From Rhizobium sp. LC145 (GTDB lineage Bacteria > Pseudomonadota > Alphaproteobacteria > Rhizobiales > Rhizobiaceae): DNA of 64,000 bases. Every line of letters starts with the position of its first letter. Position 1 is the stretch's first letter. A model generated the notes under the pieces. It saw only the letters and a list, made by a program, of their open reading frames with translations, did not search any database and was not told the DNA's origin. The DNA lies in assembly GCF_001005825.1 (NCBI RefSeq), contig NZ_LBHV01000005.1, positions 248,001 to 312,000 of the forward strand. The letters run 5' to 3'. The position numbers and the translations under genes are program-made. Positions 7,871 to 15,820 of this stretch are shown here, piece by piece.

Positions 7871-8743
7871 TCACAATCTCGCCGCGCGGCGGCGCGACAG
7901 GCGTAGCGCAGCTGCAAGCGGATCGGTTGGCGTTGGCTGAAAGGTCAGGCGGATACGGCGATCCGGGTCGGTCACAAGGGCAAGCCGGTAACCGGGCAAA
8001 GGCTGCCGCCGGACAATGGCGCGCAGGTCATAGGCAAAATGCTTGAGGGGAGAGAGGGAGCCGGATTTCAGATAGAGGTGCTCGAGGTCGAAGCTCCACC
8101 CCCATGTCTGGCGACCGCCGTGCTTGCGCACCAGACGATAAAGCCAGCGCTCCAAGCCGCCCCTCAGTTCGAAATACGCTGGATCGATGGTGAGGATTAA
8201 CGCATCATCGATAACGCCGGCATAGAACCAATCGGCGAGGATGAGTTCGATACCGAGCGGCCGGCCGGCTGCATCCAGCCGCTCCTTCCACTCGGCGATC
8301 CATGAGAAGCGATGCCGGCGCCGTTCGGCCGGCTGACGAATGGAGGTTACGACGGTGGTGGATTGCAGGCGGTCAAGCGCCGCTTTCAGCCTCCCGTAAT
8401 TCAGCCCGGAATCCGTACGGCCGACGAAGGTGAGGATCTCGTATGGGGTCGCCGACATGAAGCGGGAGGTACGCAAGCCTCGGTCGCGCGCCTCCACAAT
8501 CTGAGAGGCTGCCCAGATCAGCACGTCAGCGTCCCATATGGTCGCCATGCCGTGTTCGACGGTGGCCTCCACGCGGATCGACACATTGCCCATGCGGAAG
8601 TCGATCGGCGTTACGCGGCGGGATTTGGCGAGGGAAAAGAACGGCCAGGACATGAGGTCCTGGGCGTCGCGAGCGGCGATGTCGCCGCCGGTCGGCCGAA
8701 ACAGTTCGAGCTGCTGTCCCTGATATGTCCTGTGCGCTGACAT
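7871..8743 (-). CDS. Replication initiator protein A (RPA family)
   Basis: The 290-residue protein starts MSAHRTYQGQQLELFRP and contains PFFSLAKSRRVTPIDFRMG, ISVRVEATVEHGMATIWDADVLIW-like family sequence, TPYEILTFVGRTDSG, and a C-terminal winged-helix-like segment WLYRLVRKHGGRQTWGWSF. This is the alphaproteobacterial RPA replication-initiator family, found on both plasmids and ICEs. In an ICE it may support copying of the excised circle; on a plasmid it may support vegetative replication. The AlpA-like gene lies 14 bases upstream and is probably in the same operon. Iteron-like repeats follow it. Confidence 0.88.
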   Translation of the reverse strand: MSAHRTYQGQQLELFRPTGGDIAARDAQDLMSWPFFSLAKSRRVTPIDFRMGNVSIRVEATVEHGMATIWDADVLIWAASQIVEARDRGLRTSRFMSATPYEILTFVGRTDSGLNYGRLKAALDRLQSTTVVTSIRQPAERRRHRFSWIAEWKERLDAAGRPLGIELILADWFYAGVIDDALILTIDPAYFELRGGLERWLYRLVRKHGGRQTWGWSFDLEHLYLKSGSLSPLKHFAYDLRAIVRRQPLPGYRLALVTDPDRRIRLTFQPTPTDPLAAALRLSRRRAARL

Positions 8744-8757
8744 GGGCAGCCGTCCGC

Positions 8758-9027
8758 TCAGCGGGCCGCATTCGCGGCAAGGTCGCCGGCCGGTCCTTGC
8801 AGAGGACGGCCCCTGAGCGCTTCGGACGTCGACTGGCGGGCGGATCCGTCGACCCAGGCTTGAAGATCAGCAATGGAATAAACCACACGCCCGCCAAGCT
8901 TACGATAGATCGGCCCCGTTCCGTCGCAGCGGTGCTTTTCGAGCGTTCGGGGTGAGAGATCGAGAAGGCGAGCGGCTTCGGGTGTACGTACGAAGCGCGG
9001 CCAGTTGTCATCGGTCTTCACTTGCAT
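8758..9027 (-). CDS. AlpA/RdfS-like helix-turn-helix protein
   Basis: The 89-residue protein carries RFVRTPEAARLLDLSPRTLEKHRCDGTGP then YRKLGGRVVYSIADLQAWV, the MerR-like winged helix of the AlpA/excisionase group (HTH_17). In ICEMlSymR7A the equivalent gene, rdfS, encodes the recombination directionality factor that promotes excision and leads the transfer operon. Its place here, first in the run towards rpa, traF and the relaxase and just after the split activator, fits that role. Whether this element excises cannot be told because no integrase is in the window. It could instead be a simple transcription regulator. Confidence 0.85.
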   Translation of the reverse strand: MQVKTDDNWPRFVRTPEAARLLDLSPRTLEKHRCDGTGPIYRKLGGRVVYSIADLQAWVDGSARQSTSEALRGRPLQGPAGDLAANAAR

Positions 9028-9151
9028 TGCAGTCCTCCATCGCGGCCGCCCTTATGGCGGCGGATCAGGTGCGACGATGGCGGAAAAGCTGCGGTTTGGC
9101 GGAGTGACAAAGTTGGAGACTTTGCAACCTGTCCCACCATGCCAGATGGGT

Positions 9152-9766
9152 CTATGATTTTCGAAACAGGTGGCCCTTTGTCCGCCCACCGTTCAGAATG
9201 CGCAGATATCCGCGCTCGATATGTTCGTTTGCCTCGGCAAGCAGGCGCGCAAGCTGACGACGCTCAGACGCGTTGCGCCATTCGACGGCCGGAAACGATC
9301 GCACATCGCGGCTGAAAAGTACGCTCGCAACCTCCCGCTTGGAGGCTCCAGATCGCAGACCGTCGACCGCCCGCAGCATTTGGACGTAGCGGTGGCGGTG
9401 AAATGCTGAAAGCTTTTGCCGCCGAATTACATCTCCAATCGGCTTGCCCTGAAGCAGCCGAAAGGCGCGCTGAATGCTGTGCAGACGGATTTCGATGTCG
9501 TTATCGATCGGGATAATGAAGGCCGCGCGTAGGGGCGTCCTGCCGTGTGGCAGCCACAGGTTCAGGTCGCCTTCCCGTCCTGACAATTGCAAATGGAGTC
9601 CGGCTCGGCTGTCGCGGACCACCATCGTTTGCAGGAGCCGCATCGGATCTAGGTCCTGGCCACCCTGATAGGAGGAAGGAACCTCTCCGACGATGACCGT
9701 CTCATGATGCAGGTCGGGACGCCAAACGGGACGGGAGAAGCCAGCTTTCTTCCAAGGATCGGTCGG
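9152..9766 (-). CDS. DUF2285 half of an FseA-like split activator
   Basis: This frame enters at 9766 with PTDPWKKAGFSRPVWRPDL and runs through GLHLQLSGREGDLNLWLPHG to the DUF2285 signature LHSIQRAFRLLQGKPIGD, then RYVQMLRAVDGLRSGASKREVASVLF. It has no initiation codon at its head: the first in-frame ATG is at 9643, well inside the conserved region. Joined to the frame ending at 9702 by skipping one base, it makes a continuous DUF6499-DUF2285 protein of about 268 residues, normal for the family. DUF2285 proteins such as FseA activate the rdfS promoter. This gene lies immediately upstream of the AlpA/RdfS-like gene. It could also be an ordinary frameshift mutation. Confidence 0.8.
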   Translation of the reverse strand, partial: PTDPWKKAGFSRPVWRPDLHHETVIVGEVPSSYQGGQDLDPMRLLQTMVVRDSRAGLHLQLSGREGDLNLWLPHGRTPLRAAFIIPIDNDIEIRLHSIQRAFRLLQGKPIGDVIRRQKLSAFHRHRYVQMLRAVDGLRSGASKREVASVLFSRDVRSFPAVEWRNASERRQLARLLAEANEHIERGYLRILNGGRTKGHLFRKS

Positions 9767-9959
9767 AAAATATGAGCCCCCACTTTGCCGGGAAGGAGCT
9801 AATCAGCGGAGCAGCCGCAGGCCCTTCTTTAGAGGCTGTCACGTAATCGGTTTGATATTTGAGGTTTCTTCGCAAAAACTCAAAGGCGAAATCGCTCCGG
9901 TTAAGCGCGAATGTGTTGCTGATGAAATCCGATGATGCCCAATAGGATTCTGTTTCCAT
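9702..9959 (-). CDS. DUF6499 half of an FseA-like split activator
   Basis: The 85-codon frame starts with an ATG at 9959. It contains ALNRSDFAFEFLRRNLKYQTDY and, near its end, FPAKWGLIF, matching the N-terminal DUF6499 module (family pattern AWEFLRRNPDYQ then WGLRF). After residue 64 the frame-0 sequence stops resembling the family and ends at 9702, while the +1 frame continues the expected DUF6499-DUF2285 linker. ICEMlSymR7A makes FseA from two such reading frames by programmed +1 ribosomal frameshifting; the direction of shift here is the same. The frame-0 product alone would lack the DUF2285 domain. Confidence 0.8.
   Translation of the reverse strand: METESYWASSDFISNTFALNRSDFAFEFLRRNLKYQTDYVTASKEGPAAAPLISSFPAKWGLIFSDRSLEESWLLPSRLASRPAS
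9764..9773 (-). other. Putative +1 frameshift site
   Basis: On the coding strand the zero frame reads ATA TTT TCC GAC and the continuing frame reads CCG ACC GAT. Skipping the fourth T (9767) joins WGLIF to PTDPWKKAG without loss. A run of T followed by a proline codon is a plausible slippery context. Programmed slippage versus mutation cannot be decided from one sequence. Confidence 0.6.
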
Positions 9960-10006
9960 AGCTGACCCCGACGCAATACAGAAAGAGCCACCGGAGGGAT
10001 ATTCCC

Positions 10007-10024
10007 GTCCTCAGGATTGAGGAC
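10007..10024 (-). terminator. Hairpin downstream of the LuxR-type gene
   Basis: GTCCTCA, four bases, TGAGGAC is a perfect 7-bp inverted repeat 39 bases after the stop of the LuxR-type gene and before the split activator. No T-run follows, so termination is only a possibility. Confidence 0.35.
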
Positions 10025-10063
10025 ACCGATGACCGTGCCACCCGCGTGCGTGACATGCCAGAA

Positions 10064-10288
10064 CTACGAGGGGATTTCCGATCGCTTCATTGCTTCAGCA
10101 ATGGTCTGAGCTATGTTTGTCGTATCCAGTTTGTCCCTGGAATTTTTCAGATGCGAAATCACCGTTGTTTTCGAAATATTAAGTATCACAGACGTCTCCC
10201 AAGCAGTCTTCCCTCGCGAAACCCAGAATAAGACTTCCCTTTCCCTGCGAGTTAAGCTCTTCTTCGTCGACATTTCAGAAATACTCAT
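10064..10288 (-). CDS. Stand-alone LuxR/GerE-type DNA-binding protein
   Basis: The 74-residue product is almost entirely a GerE helix-turn-helix: LTRREREVLFWVSRGKTAWE, then TSVILNISKTTVISHLKNSR and a dimerisation helix. The ATG at 10288 follows GTGAGGATAG and is preferred to a TTG 24 bases upstream. LuxR or TraR quorum regulators of conjugative elements have this domain at their C-terminus behind a 160-residue ligand-binding domain, which is absent here. It may be a constitutive regulator, a remnant, or an interfering partner of a TraR elsewhere. It lies upstream of the FseA-like gene, a position where TraR control would be expected. Confidence 0.75.
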   Translation of the reverse strand: MSISEMSTKKSLTRREREVLFWVSRGKTAWETSVILNISKTTVISHLKNSRDKLDTTNIAQTIAEAMKRSEIPS

Positions 10289-10483
10289 TCTATCCTCACA
10301 AAAGAAAACCAACGCGGCAATTATCGCGTGGAGCGAATTTCATCAGGCGAACGGGCGGGGGCATGGTCGGATGTACCTTGTTGGGCGGTGGTGACTTTTA
10401 ACCCCCATGGCATTTCGTAGACGCTTAATGGTTGTAGGTTATGCGTAACGAAAAGCTCCACGCAAGACCGGCGAATGCCGATT

Positions 10484-10499
10484 GATTACTATAGTATGT
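10484..10499. promoter_or_regulatory. ACTATAGT operator-like box upstream of XRE gene 1
   Basis: The core ACTATAGTATG lies 23-38 bases before the XRE gene at 10522. The core ACTATAGT also occurs in the 11049-11079 operator, and a variant, ACTCTAGTATAC, lies at 20449-20460. The surrounding gap (10289-10521) holds nothing else I can identify. Confidence 0.35.
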
Positions 10500-10521
10500 A
10501 GCTTTTACGCCTGCATTCTGA

Positions 10522-10767
10522 ATGGCTTTGCCTATGAAACTCACGGCTGTGTTCGCACGAAATTTGCGGCTGTACCGTCAAGCCGCGGGCCTCTCGCAAG
10601 AGCGGCTCGCCGAGTTCGCTGGCCTCGACCGCAATTACATCGGCAAGTTGGAACGCGAGGAAAGCTCGCCGACGCTTGATACTATTGAGGCGCTGGCAGT
10701 CGCCATGCAGATCGACGCCGAGAAGATGATCCGCCGGCTCTCTCCGGTAGACGTGAAGAAGCTATGA
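10522..10767 (+). CDS. XRE-family transcription regulator
   Basis: The 81-residue protein is a single Cro/CI-type helix-turn-helix: LTAVFARNLRLYRQAAGLSQ, ERLAEFAGLDRNYIGKLERE, then SSPTLDTIEALAVAMQI. No ligand domain is present. Two in-frame ATGs (10522 and 10534) are possible; neither has a strong ribosome-binding site. It converges on the second XRE gene at 10795. Its target is unknown, but ACTATAGT-type boxes lie upstream of it and near the next regulator. Confidence 0.82.
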   Translation: MALPMKLTAVFARNLRLYRQAAGLSQERLAEFAGLDRNYIGKLEREESSPTLDTIEALAVAMQIDAEKMIRRLSPVDVKKL

Positions 10768-10794
10768 ATTGCCTTGGAAATATAAGCCTTCAGC

Positions 10795-11028
10795 TTACTT
10801 AGAATCGGCGTCACTTCTTTTACTGGCTCGAACAAGATTTTCGAGATCGACGCTTAGGGCGTCTGCAAGCTTGCTTAAAGAGACGATGGTAGGATTTCGA
10901 CGGCCTGCTTCCAAGCCACTCAGATAAGCGCGCGTCAATCCTGACCGAAACGACAACTCCTCCTGAGAAAGGTTGCGCTCCCGTCGTATCCTAAGAACGT
11001 TCAATCCCACTGTCGCGCGGATATCCAT
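10795..11028 (-). CDS. XRE-family transcription regulator
   Basis: The 77-residue product has GLNVLRIRRERNLSQEELSF, RSGLTRAYLSGLEAGRRNP and TIVSLSKLADALSVDLENL, a complete XRE helix-turn-helix of the controller-protein type. It diverges from the IclR gene across a spacer that carries a strong 13-bp inverted repeat 21-51 bases upstream of its start, suggesting autoregulation and perhaps control of the neighbouring operon. A second copy of half of that operator lies about 9.4 kb away. Confidence 0.84.
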   Translation of the reverse strand: MDIRATVGLNVLRIRRERNLSQEELSFRSGLTRAYLSGLEAGRRNPTIVSLSKLADALSVDLENLVRASKRSDADSK

Positions 11029-11048
11029 CCCGCGACTTTTGGCCAGCC

Positions 11049-11079
11049 GTTCACTCTAGTGCGACACACTATAGTGAAC
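11049..11079. promoter_or_regulatory. Inverted-repeat operator between XRE and IclR genes
   Basis: GTTCACTCTAGTG, spacer CGACA, CACTATAGTGAAC forms a 13-bp inverted repeat with one mismatch; each arm is itself close to a palindrome. It overlaps where the promoter of the leftward XRE gene should be. A possible rightward promoter follows (TTGACT at 11087, TTAAAT at 11111). A short AACATTGTT palindrome at 11131-11139 may be an IclR site. Confidence 0.6.
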
Positions 11080-11157
11080 ATTCCTCTTGACTTGCGAAGG
11101 AAAGGGCGTCTTAAATGTGCATTATATGGAACATTGTTGCTATTATCGGAACACGAA

Positions 11158-11958
11158 ATGTCGAGTAATCAATCTCTTGAAAAGGGACTTCTTGTTCTCG
11201 GGTTGCTTAAGGAGGCACGGGAGCCGCTAGGCGTCCGGGAGATTGCTCGGAGACTTGAACTCAGCCCGGCGGTTGCCCAGCGGCTTCTCAATAGCCTTGC
11301 TTCTTGCGGCTACGTTGAACATGCCGGCAACACCCGCCGCTACCAGATCGGATATGCGGTCCTCGGTCTTGCACAGCACGTTTTCCAAAGAGGACGTCTC
11401 CTCACGCTTGCCGAGACGGAGCTACAAGCGATGGCAGCCGGCGGTTGTTTCAATGGCTTCCTTGGTGTCCGGCGCGGGTCGGCCGGCATCTATGTCCTGG
11501 CGGTTCAGTCGGACAGCCCAGTGGTTATCCGAAACCACCCCGGCCAAACAATGCCGCTCCACTCCACCGCTTTGGGAAAGGCCCTGTTGTTCAACTTGGA
11601 CGACGGCTTGATCAAGGACCTGTTGGGCGAAGCGCCGCTCCCGCGTTTTACCGACCGCACCATTACAGAGGTGGATAAACTGATCGAGCAACTTCATGTT
11701 GCTCGCCAGCAGAGGTTTGCGACAGCCATCTCGGAAAACCTCGAAGGTGTGATTTCCGTCGGCGCCCCGGTCTACGACGCAGCCGGTTCAATCACGGCCG
11801 CGATCAGCGTGGCTTTTCCTCGCGCAGTCTATCCAAAAGTAAAGCTCATCAACGTCGCTCAAAGTGTGCTTGCAGCGGCAAATCGCATTTCCAGAGAGCT
11901 CGGATTCGACGAGTCCATTGAACATTTTGGGAGAGAAAGCATCGATGCTGTTAAATGA
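11158..11958 (+). CDS. IclR-family transcription regulator
   Basis: The 266-residue protein has an N-terminal winged helix (SLEKGLLVLGLLKEAREPLG, VREIARRLELSPAVAQRLLN, YVEHAGNTRRYQIG) and the IclR effector domain (FLGVRRGSAGIYVLAVQSDS, MPLHSTALGKALL, SVGAPVYDAAGSITAAISVA). IclR proteins sense small organic acids or aromatic compounds. The ATG at 11158 begins a normal N-terminus; the upstream in-frame extension covers the promoter. It overlaps the downstream M24 gene by 14 bases and is probably the specific regulator of the catabolic operon that follows. Confidence 0.92.
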   Translation: MSSNQSLEKGLLVLGLLKEAREPLGVREIARRLELSPAVAQRLLNSLASCGYVEHAGNTRRYQIGYAVLGLAQHVFQRGRLLTLAETELQAMAAGGCFNGFLGVRRGSAGIYVLAVQSDSPVVIRNHPGQTMPLHSTALGKALLFNLDDGLIKDLLGEAPLPRFTDRTITEVDKLIEQLHVARQQRFATAISENLEGVISVGAPVYDAAGSITAAISVAFPRAVYPKVKLINVAQSVLAAANRISRELGFDESIEHFGRESIDAVK

Positions 11959-13135
11959 TGTGCGATTGCAGGAAGCAATTTCCAACCATGGCTTGGACGC
12001 AATTGTAGCTACGTCACCGGAGAACGTCCTGTATGCGAGCGGCTTCTGGTGCCTCCCACAATGGATTCGTCGGGGGCCGCAAGCATTCGTGGTGCTGGGC
12101 GCCTCGGCAATTGATAATCCCGTGGTCATCACGGGTACGTCGACGCTTGACCTGATCGCCGATCAAAACGTCCGAGCGCGCGTGCGACGCTATGGCGCCT
12201 TCACGGTCGACACGGATCTCACGACGATTCTCGATCCCGTCAGTGCTCGGCAGGCGGAACTTCATCAGCTGACCGATGATCGAGATGCTCTTGCCGCTCT
12301 CGTAGCCGAGATTCGCGCCACGGGTCTTTCAGGAGCACGCATCGGGATCGACGAGATCGGCTTGCTCCCCGGTGACGTGGACAAACTTCGCAGCGAGTTG
12401 CCTGACGTAACTTGGATTCCGGCGTCGTCCCTGCTTCGCTGGGTACGTGCGGTCAAGACTCCTGAGGAGATCGACCGGCTTCGTAGCATCGGCGGCATTA
12501 CCGAGCGCTCGATTGCCGCCGCCTTCAATGAGGCTATGAGCAGTGGAGCTACCGAGCTTTCGCTGGCAAGGGCCTTTCATACTCAGACAATAAAAGAGGA
12601 CGCTTTTCCGGTGCTCGGATGCATCGGCTTCGGTGAGCGCAGTGCCCTCATGAACGTACAACCTTCAGATCGCGAGCTCCGCAAAGGTGATATCATCCGG
12701 TTCGATGTGGGTGGGCACTTTCGCAACTACCGCGCCGACATCGCCCGCAATGCCTGCTTCGGCGAGCCTTCCCCCGACGTTCGTTTGAAGTACGACGCTC
12801 TCAATAAAGGCGTGAAGCGGGGCATTGAACATATCCGCCCCGGCGTTCCGGCTTCGAAAATCTTCGAGGTGGTCGTGGAAACCGTGCGCAAGGAGGGCAT
12901 TCCTCACTATCACCGTAGTCACGTCGGGCACGGGATTGGACTGGATGGCTACGATCTGCCGCTTCTATCCGCTTCAAGTCAGGACGTCCTCGAAGCAGGA
13001 ATGGTTTTGTGCATCGAGACCCCCTACTACGAAATCGGGCGCGTTGGCTTGCAAGTTGAGGACATGCTCGTCGTCCGGCCGGACGGAGCAGAAATGCTGA
13101 CAAACGCCGGCAACAACCTCCTGGTGCTGAACTGA
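11945..13135 (+). CDS. M24-family metallohydrolase (Xaa-Pro peptidase/creatinase fold)
   Basis: The 396-residue protein has the two-domain layout of creatinase-type M24 proteins. The C-terminal pita-bread domain keeps the metal ligands: Asp in IIRFDVGGHF and in YRADIARNA, His in RSHVGHGIGLDGY, Glu in LCIETPYYEIG and Glu in LQVEDMLVV. Members include aminopeptidase P, prolidase, creatinase and DMSP lyase DddP, so the substrate cannot be read from the fold. The ATG at 11945 has GGGAGAGAAAG upstream. The next gene starts on the last base of its stop codon, so the operon is translationally coupled. It may release an amino-acid-like compound for the PLP enzyme. Confidence 0.9.
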   Translation: MLLNDVRLQEAISNHGLDAIVATSPENVLYASGFWCLPQWIRRGPQAFVVLGASAIDNPVVITGTSTLDLIADQNVRARVRRYGAFTVDTDLTTILDPVSARQAELHQLTDDRDALAALVAEIRATGLSGARIGIDEIGLLPGDVDKLRSELPDVTWIPASSLLRWVRAVKTPEEIDRLRSIGGITERSIAAAFNEAMSSGATELSLARAFHTQTIKEDAFPVLGCIGFGERSALMNVQPSDRELRKGDIIRFDVGGHFRNYRADIARNACFGEPSPDVRLKYDALNKGVKRGIEHIRPGVPASKIFEVVVETVRKEGIPHYHRSHVGHGIGLDGYDLPLLSASSQDVLEAGMVLCIETPYYEIGRVGLQVEDMLVVRPDGAEMLTNAGNNLLVLN

Positions 13136-14373
13136 TGACCCGCCGCTTCGCATATGCATGCTATCGGTGTGACAGCGAATTGCCGGTCGGGCATCCGATC
13201 GATTCGCGCGGCTGCCCGAGATGTCTCGACGAAGCTCCCTCGAATTTGAGGCTGGTTTATCGGGGGGACATTGCCGAAGAAGGCAAGCTTACAAAGAAAG
13301 AGCAGCCGCCATCGCTCTGGCGTTATGCGAATAGGCTGCCCTTTAGAGAGGACGCTGCCGTTTCGCTCGGCGAAGGATTGACGCCTCTGCGTCCGGCAGC
13401 GCGGCTCGGCGCGGAAATCGGCGTCCCTGCTCTCTTCATCAAGAATGAAGGGCATAATCCGACCTGGTCTCACAAGGATCGTTTCTCCACCGTCGCCATC
13501 ACAGCCGCACAGCAGGCCGGTGCGAGCACCGTCGCGACCAGCTCGACCGGCAATGCTGGCGCCTCGCTCGCAGCCTATGCCGCACGTGCCGGGCTTTCCT
13601 GCGTCGTTGCGACTGCGGCTGGTTCGGCCGGCCCTATGCTGACCCAGATCGAGAAATACGGTGCTCAGGTCATCCCCTTCGAAAACAAGTCCGATCGCTG
13701 GGCTTTCCTTGCGGAAGGCGTCGAGCGATTTGGCTGGTTCGCAACCTCGCCCTATCGGCATCCGGTCGTCGGCAGCCATCCGATCGGAATAGAGGGGTAC
13801 AAGACTCTCGCTTTTGAGATCGTCGAACAAATGGGTGGTGCGGTGCCAGACTGGTGCGCCCTTCCCGTTTGCTATGGCGACGCACTCGCGGGCCTCTGGC
13901 TCGGCTTCAAGGAACTGCTGAGAGATGGCGAGATAGCGCGAATGCCGCGCCTGCTTGCCGCTGAGGTGCACGGATCGCTAGCGCTTGCTCTCGATCAAGG
14001 CATTGATCGCGTTCCAGACGTAACGGCGAGGTTCAACACTTTGGCAGTCTCTATCGGCGCGACCCGAAGCACGTTCCAGGCGCTCAAGGCACTGCGAGAG
14101 ACGAGAGGGATCGCTGTGCCGGTTTCCAACGACGGTCTTATTGCCCTTCAGGAGAAGACCGCAGGCATGGAGGGGATTTTCCTCGAATTGTCCTCCGTTG
14201 TACCGATTGCAGCCATCCTCGCCGCGAGACAGCAGGGAGTCATTGGCTCCCATGAAGCTGTCGTGGCCGTCGTCACGGCGTCCGGCCTGAAAGACGTTGA
14301 CAAATCGAACCCGGCGGCGATTTCGCGCTCGTTCAGCACCGTGGACGCGGCACTGGAGGTCATCGGGGCCTAG
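13135..14373 (+). CDS. Threonine-synthase-like PLP-dependent lyase
   Basis: The 412-residue protein starts with a four-cysteine zinc-ribbon-like segment (CYRCDSEL and GCPRCLDE) as in type-2 threonine synthases. The fold-type II PLP core follows: the Schiff-base Lys in TWSHKDRFSTVAI, the phosphate or substrate loop ATSSTGNAGASLAAYAAR, and the C-terminal VVAVVTASGLKD. Threonine synthase makes threonine from phosphohomoserine; close relatives are ammonia-lyases and other beta- or gamma-eliminases. Its location between a hydrolase, a carboxylate transporter and a 2-oxoacid dehydrogenase E1 suggests a catabolic eliminase producing a 2-oxoacid rather than a biosynthetic enzyme. Confidence 0.88.
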   Translation: MTRRFAYACYRCDSELPVGHPIDSRGCPRCLDEAPSNLRLVYRGDIAEEGKLTKKEQPPSLWRYANRLPFREDAAVSLGEGLTPLRPAARLGAEIGVPALFIKNEGHNPTWSHKDRFSTVAITAAQQAGASTVATSSTGNAGASLAAYAARAGLSCVVATAAGSAGPMLTQIEKYGAQVIPFENKSDRWAFLAEGVERFGWFATSPYRHPVVGSHPIGIEGYKTLAFEIVEQMGGAVPDWCALPVCYGDALAGLWLGFKELLRDGEIARMPRLLAAEVHGSLALALDQGIDRVPDVTARFNTLAVSIGATRSTFQALKALRETRGIAVPVSNDGLIALQEKTAGMEGIFLELSSVVPIAAILAARQQGVIGSHEAVVAVVTASGLKDVDKSNPAAISRSFSTVDAALEVIGA

Positions 14374-14435
14374 GGAGGCACATCGCATACCACCGGGCTC
14401 TCCCGGTCTTCATCAAGCAAATAAGGGAACAGCAA

Positions 14436-15398
14436 ATGAAGAGAAGAGCTTTTTTGACGGCCACCGCACTCCTCGCGGCGGCCGGTCCTCGACTTGCGTC
14501 TTCAGCGTCGGGACCCTACCCGGCCGGCAACCCAACAATTGTCGTCGGCTTTGCAGCGGGCGGCGCGGGCGACATCGCAGCCCGCGTCGTTGCCAACTAC
14601 GTGAAGGAGACACGTGGTCTCGCGGCGACACCGGATTTCCGTCCAGGCGCGGGCGGAACAATCGCGACCGACCAGGTTCGCCGTGCGCGGCCCGATGGAT
14701 CAGTCCTGTCGCTTTATTCCGTCAGCCCATTGCTCGTCGCACCGCATCTCCAGAAAGTGCCCTATGACTCGACGCGTGATTTCACCTACATTGCAAGTTA
14801 CGCCGGAATTTCGGTCCCCTGCTTCGTCCGCAGCGACAGCCCCTTCAAGTCCTGGGATGAACTGCTCGACTATGCGCGTAAAGAACCGGAAAAGCTGAAA
14901 TGGGCTACGGCCGCACCCCGCGGCCTCGCGCATATCGCAACGGATGCCGCGTTCCGCCAAGAAAAGGTGACAGCGACATTCGTCCCGTTTCGCGGCGGTG
15001 CCGATGCTGTGACTGCCCTGTTGGGCGGGCATATCGATATGGTCGTTTCGTCGGACTTCGGACCCCATCTTGCGGCGGGTTCGGTTCGCTTGCTGGCTGA
15101 AACAAGCCCCAACCCCAAGGCCGCGCATCCTGACATCGTGAGCTTTGCCGAGCGAGGCTATCCGATCGCAATTCCCGCGTCCTACGGGCTCTTCGGGCCG
15201 CCAGGCATGCCGAAAGAGATCGTCGCATGGTGGGAAGATGCCATCCGCGAAATGATCACGACTGCCATGTATGCGGATTTCCTCAAGATCATAAACGGAT
15301 ATCCGCTCTTCCAAGAAAGCGGTGAGTTCACGCAGATGGCTCGAGAAGCTTACGGGGATATCGGACGTCAGGTCGAAGCGATGGGGATCCGCTTATGA
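14436..15398 (+). CDS. tctC: TctC/Bug-type solute-binding protein
   Basis: The 320-residue protein has an export signal (KRRAFLTATALLAAAGPRLA) with a twin-arginine-like RRAFL. The Bug-family fold follows: PTIVVGFAAGGAGDIAARVV, RPGAGGTIATDQV, and the HIDMVVSS and AHPDIVSFAERG segments. It captures a carboxylate in the periplasm for TctAB. AAGGGAACAGC precedes the ATG. The next gene overlaps its end by four bases (ATGA). Bug proteins bind many mono- and dicarboxylates, so the ligand is open. Confidence 0.93.
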   Translation: MKRRAFLTATALLAAAGPRLASSASGPYPAGNPTIVVGFAAGGAGDIAARVVANYVKETRGLAATPDFRPGAGGTIATDQVRRARPDGSVLSLYSVSPLLVAPHLQKVPYDSTRDFTYIASYAGISVPCFVRSDSPFKSWDELLDYARKEPEKLKWATAAPRGLAHIATDAAFRQEKVTATFVPFRGGADAVTALLGGHIDMVVSSDFGPHLAAGSVRLLAETSPNPKAAHPDIVSFAERGYPIAIPASYGLFGPPGMPKEIVAWWEDAIREMITTAMYADFLKIINGYPLFQESGEFTQMAREAYGDIGRQVEAMGIRL

Positions 15399-15820
15399 AT
15401 GTCGCCCGTCTCGTTCCTTATGCCCTCGCTGCCATCGGGCTCGGTGCCGCGGCAAACGCTCTGGAGCTTCGATTGTGGACGTACGGCGAACCGGCGGCAG
15501 GATTGTTTCCATTCCTGGCGGCCACCCTGCTTGTCGTTACCAGCCTGCTTTCCACCCGGGAGAAAGTACCCGAAGAGGAGGCGATCGAGCTTCCTCGTCT
15601 GATCGGTTACTCCGCAGCGCTCGTGGGATTCTGCCTGATGTTGAACATCGTCGGCTTCGCGCTGGCCGCGCTGCTGTTCCTGATAGCGGTCCTGACCCTC
15701 ATCGAACGAATGGGATGGAAGAAGGGCATTCTCCTGGCGGCACTCTTCGCCTTTTCGACATGGGGCTTGTTTGAGGGACTTCTGTCCGTCCCTCTCCCTC
15801 AGGGCATGTGGAGGATGTAA
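15395..15820 (+). CDS. tctB: TctB small membrane subunit
   Basis: The 141-residue protein has four predicted membrane segments (around residues 5-22, 37-52, 70-90 and 95-125), the size and topology of TctB. The family is poorly conserved in sequence; identification rests on its place between tctC and tctA. The start overlaps the tctC stop, and its TAA overlaps the tctA ATG, so all three subunits are coupled. Confidence 0.88.
   Translation: MNVARLVPYALAAIGLGAAANALELRLWTYGEPAAGLFPFLAATLLVVTSLLSTREKVPEEEAIELPRLIGYSAALVGFCLMLNIVGFALAALLFLIAVLTLIERMGWKKGILLAALFAFSTWGLFEGLLSVPLPQGMWRM

Noticed and set aside
7618..7917. 99-codon frame between rpa and DUF2840
   Set aside because: Its sequence is largely the translation of the iteron-like repeats and it overlaps the 3' end of rpa; no family resemblance.
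13027..13971. 314-codon frame antisense to the threonine-synthase-like gene
   Set aside because: No domain, and the plus strand has an intact PLP enzyme with coupled translation.
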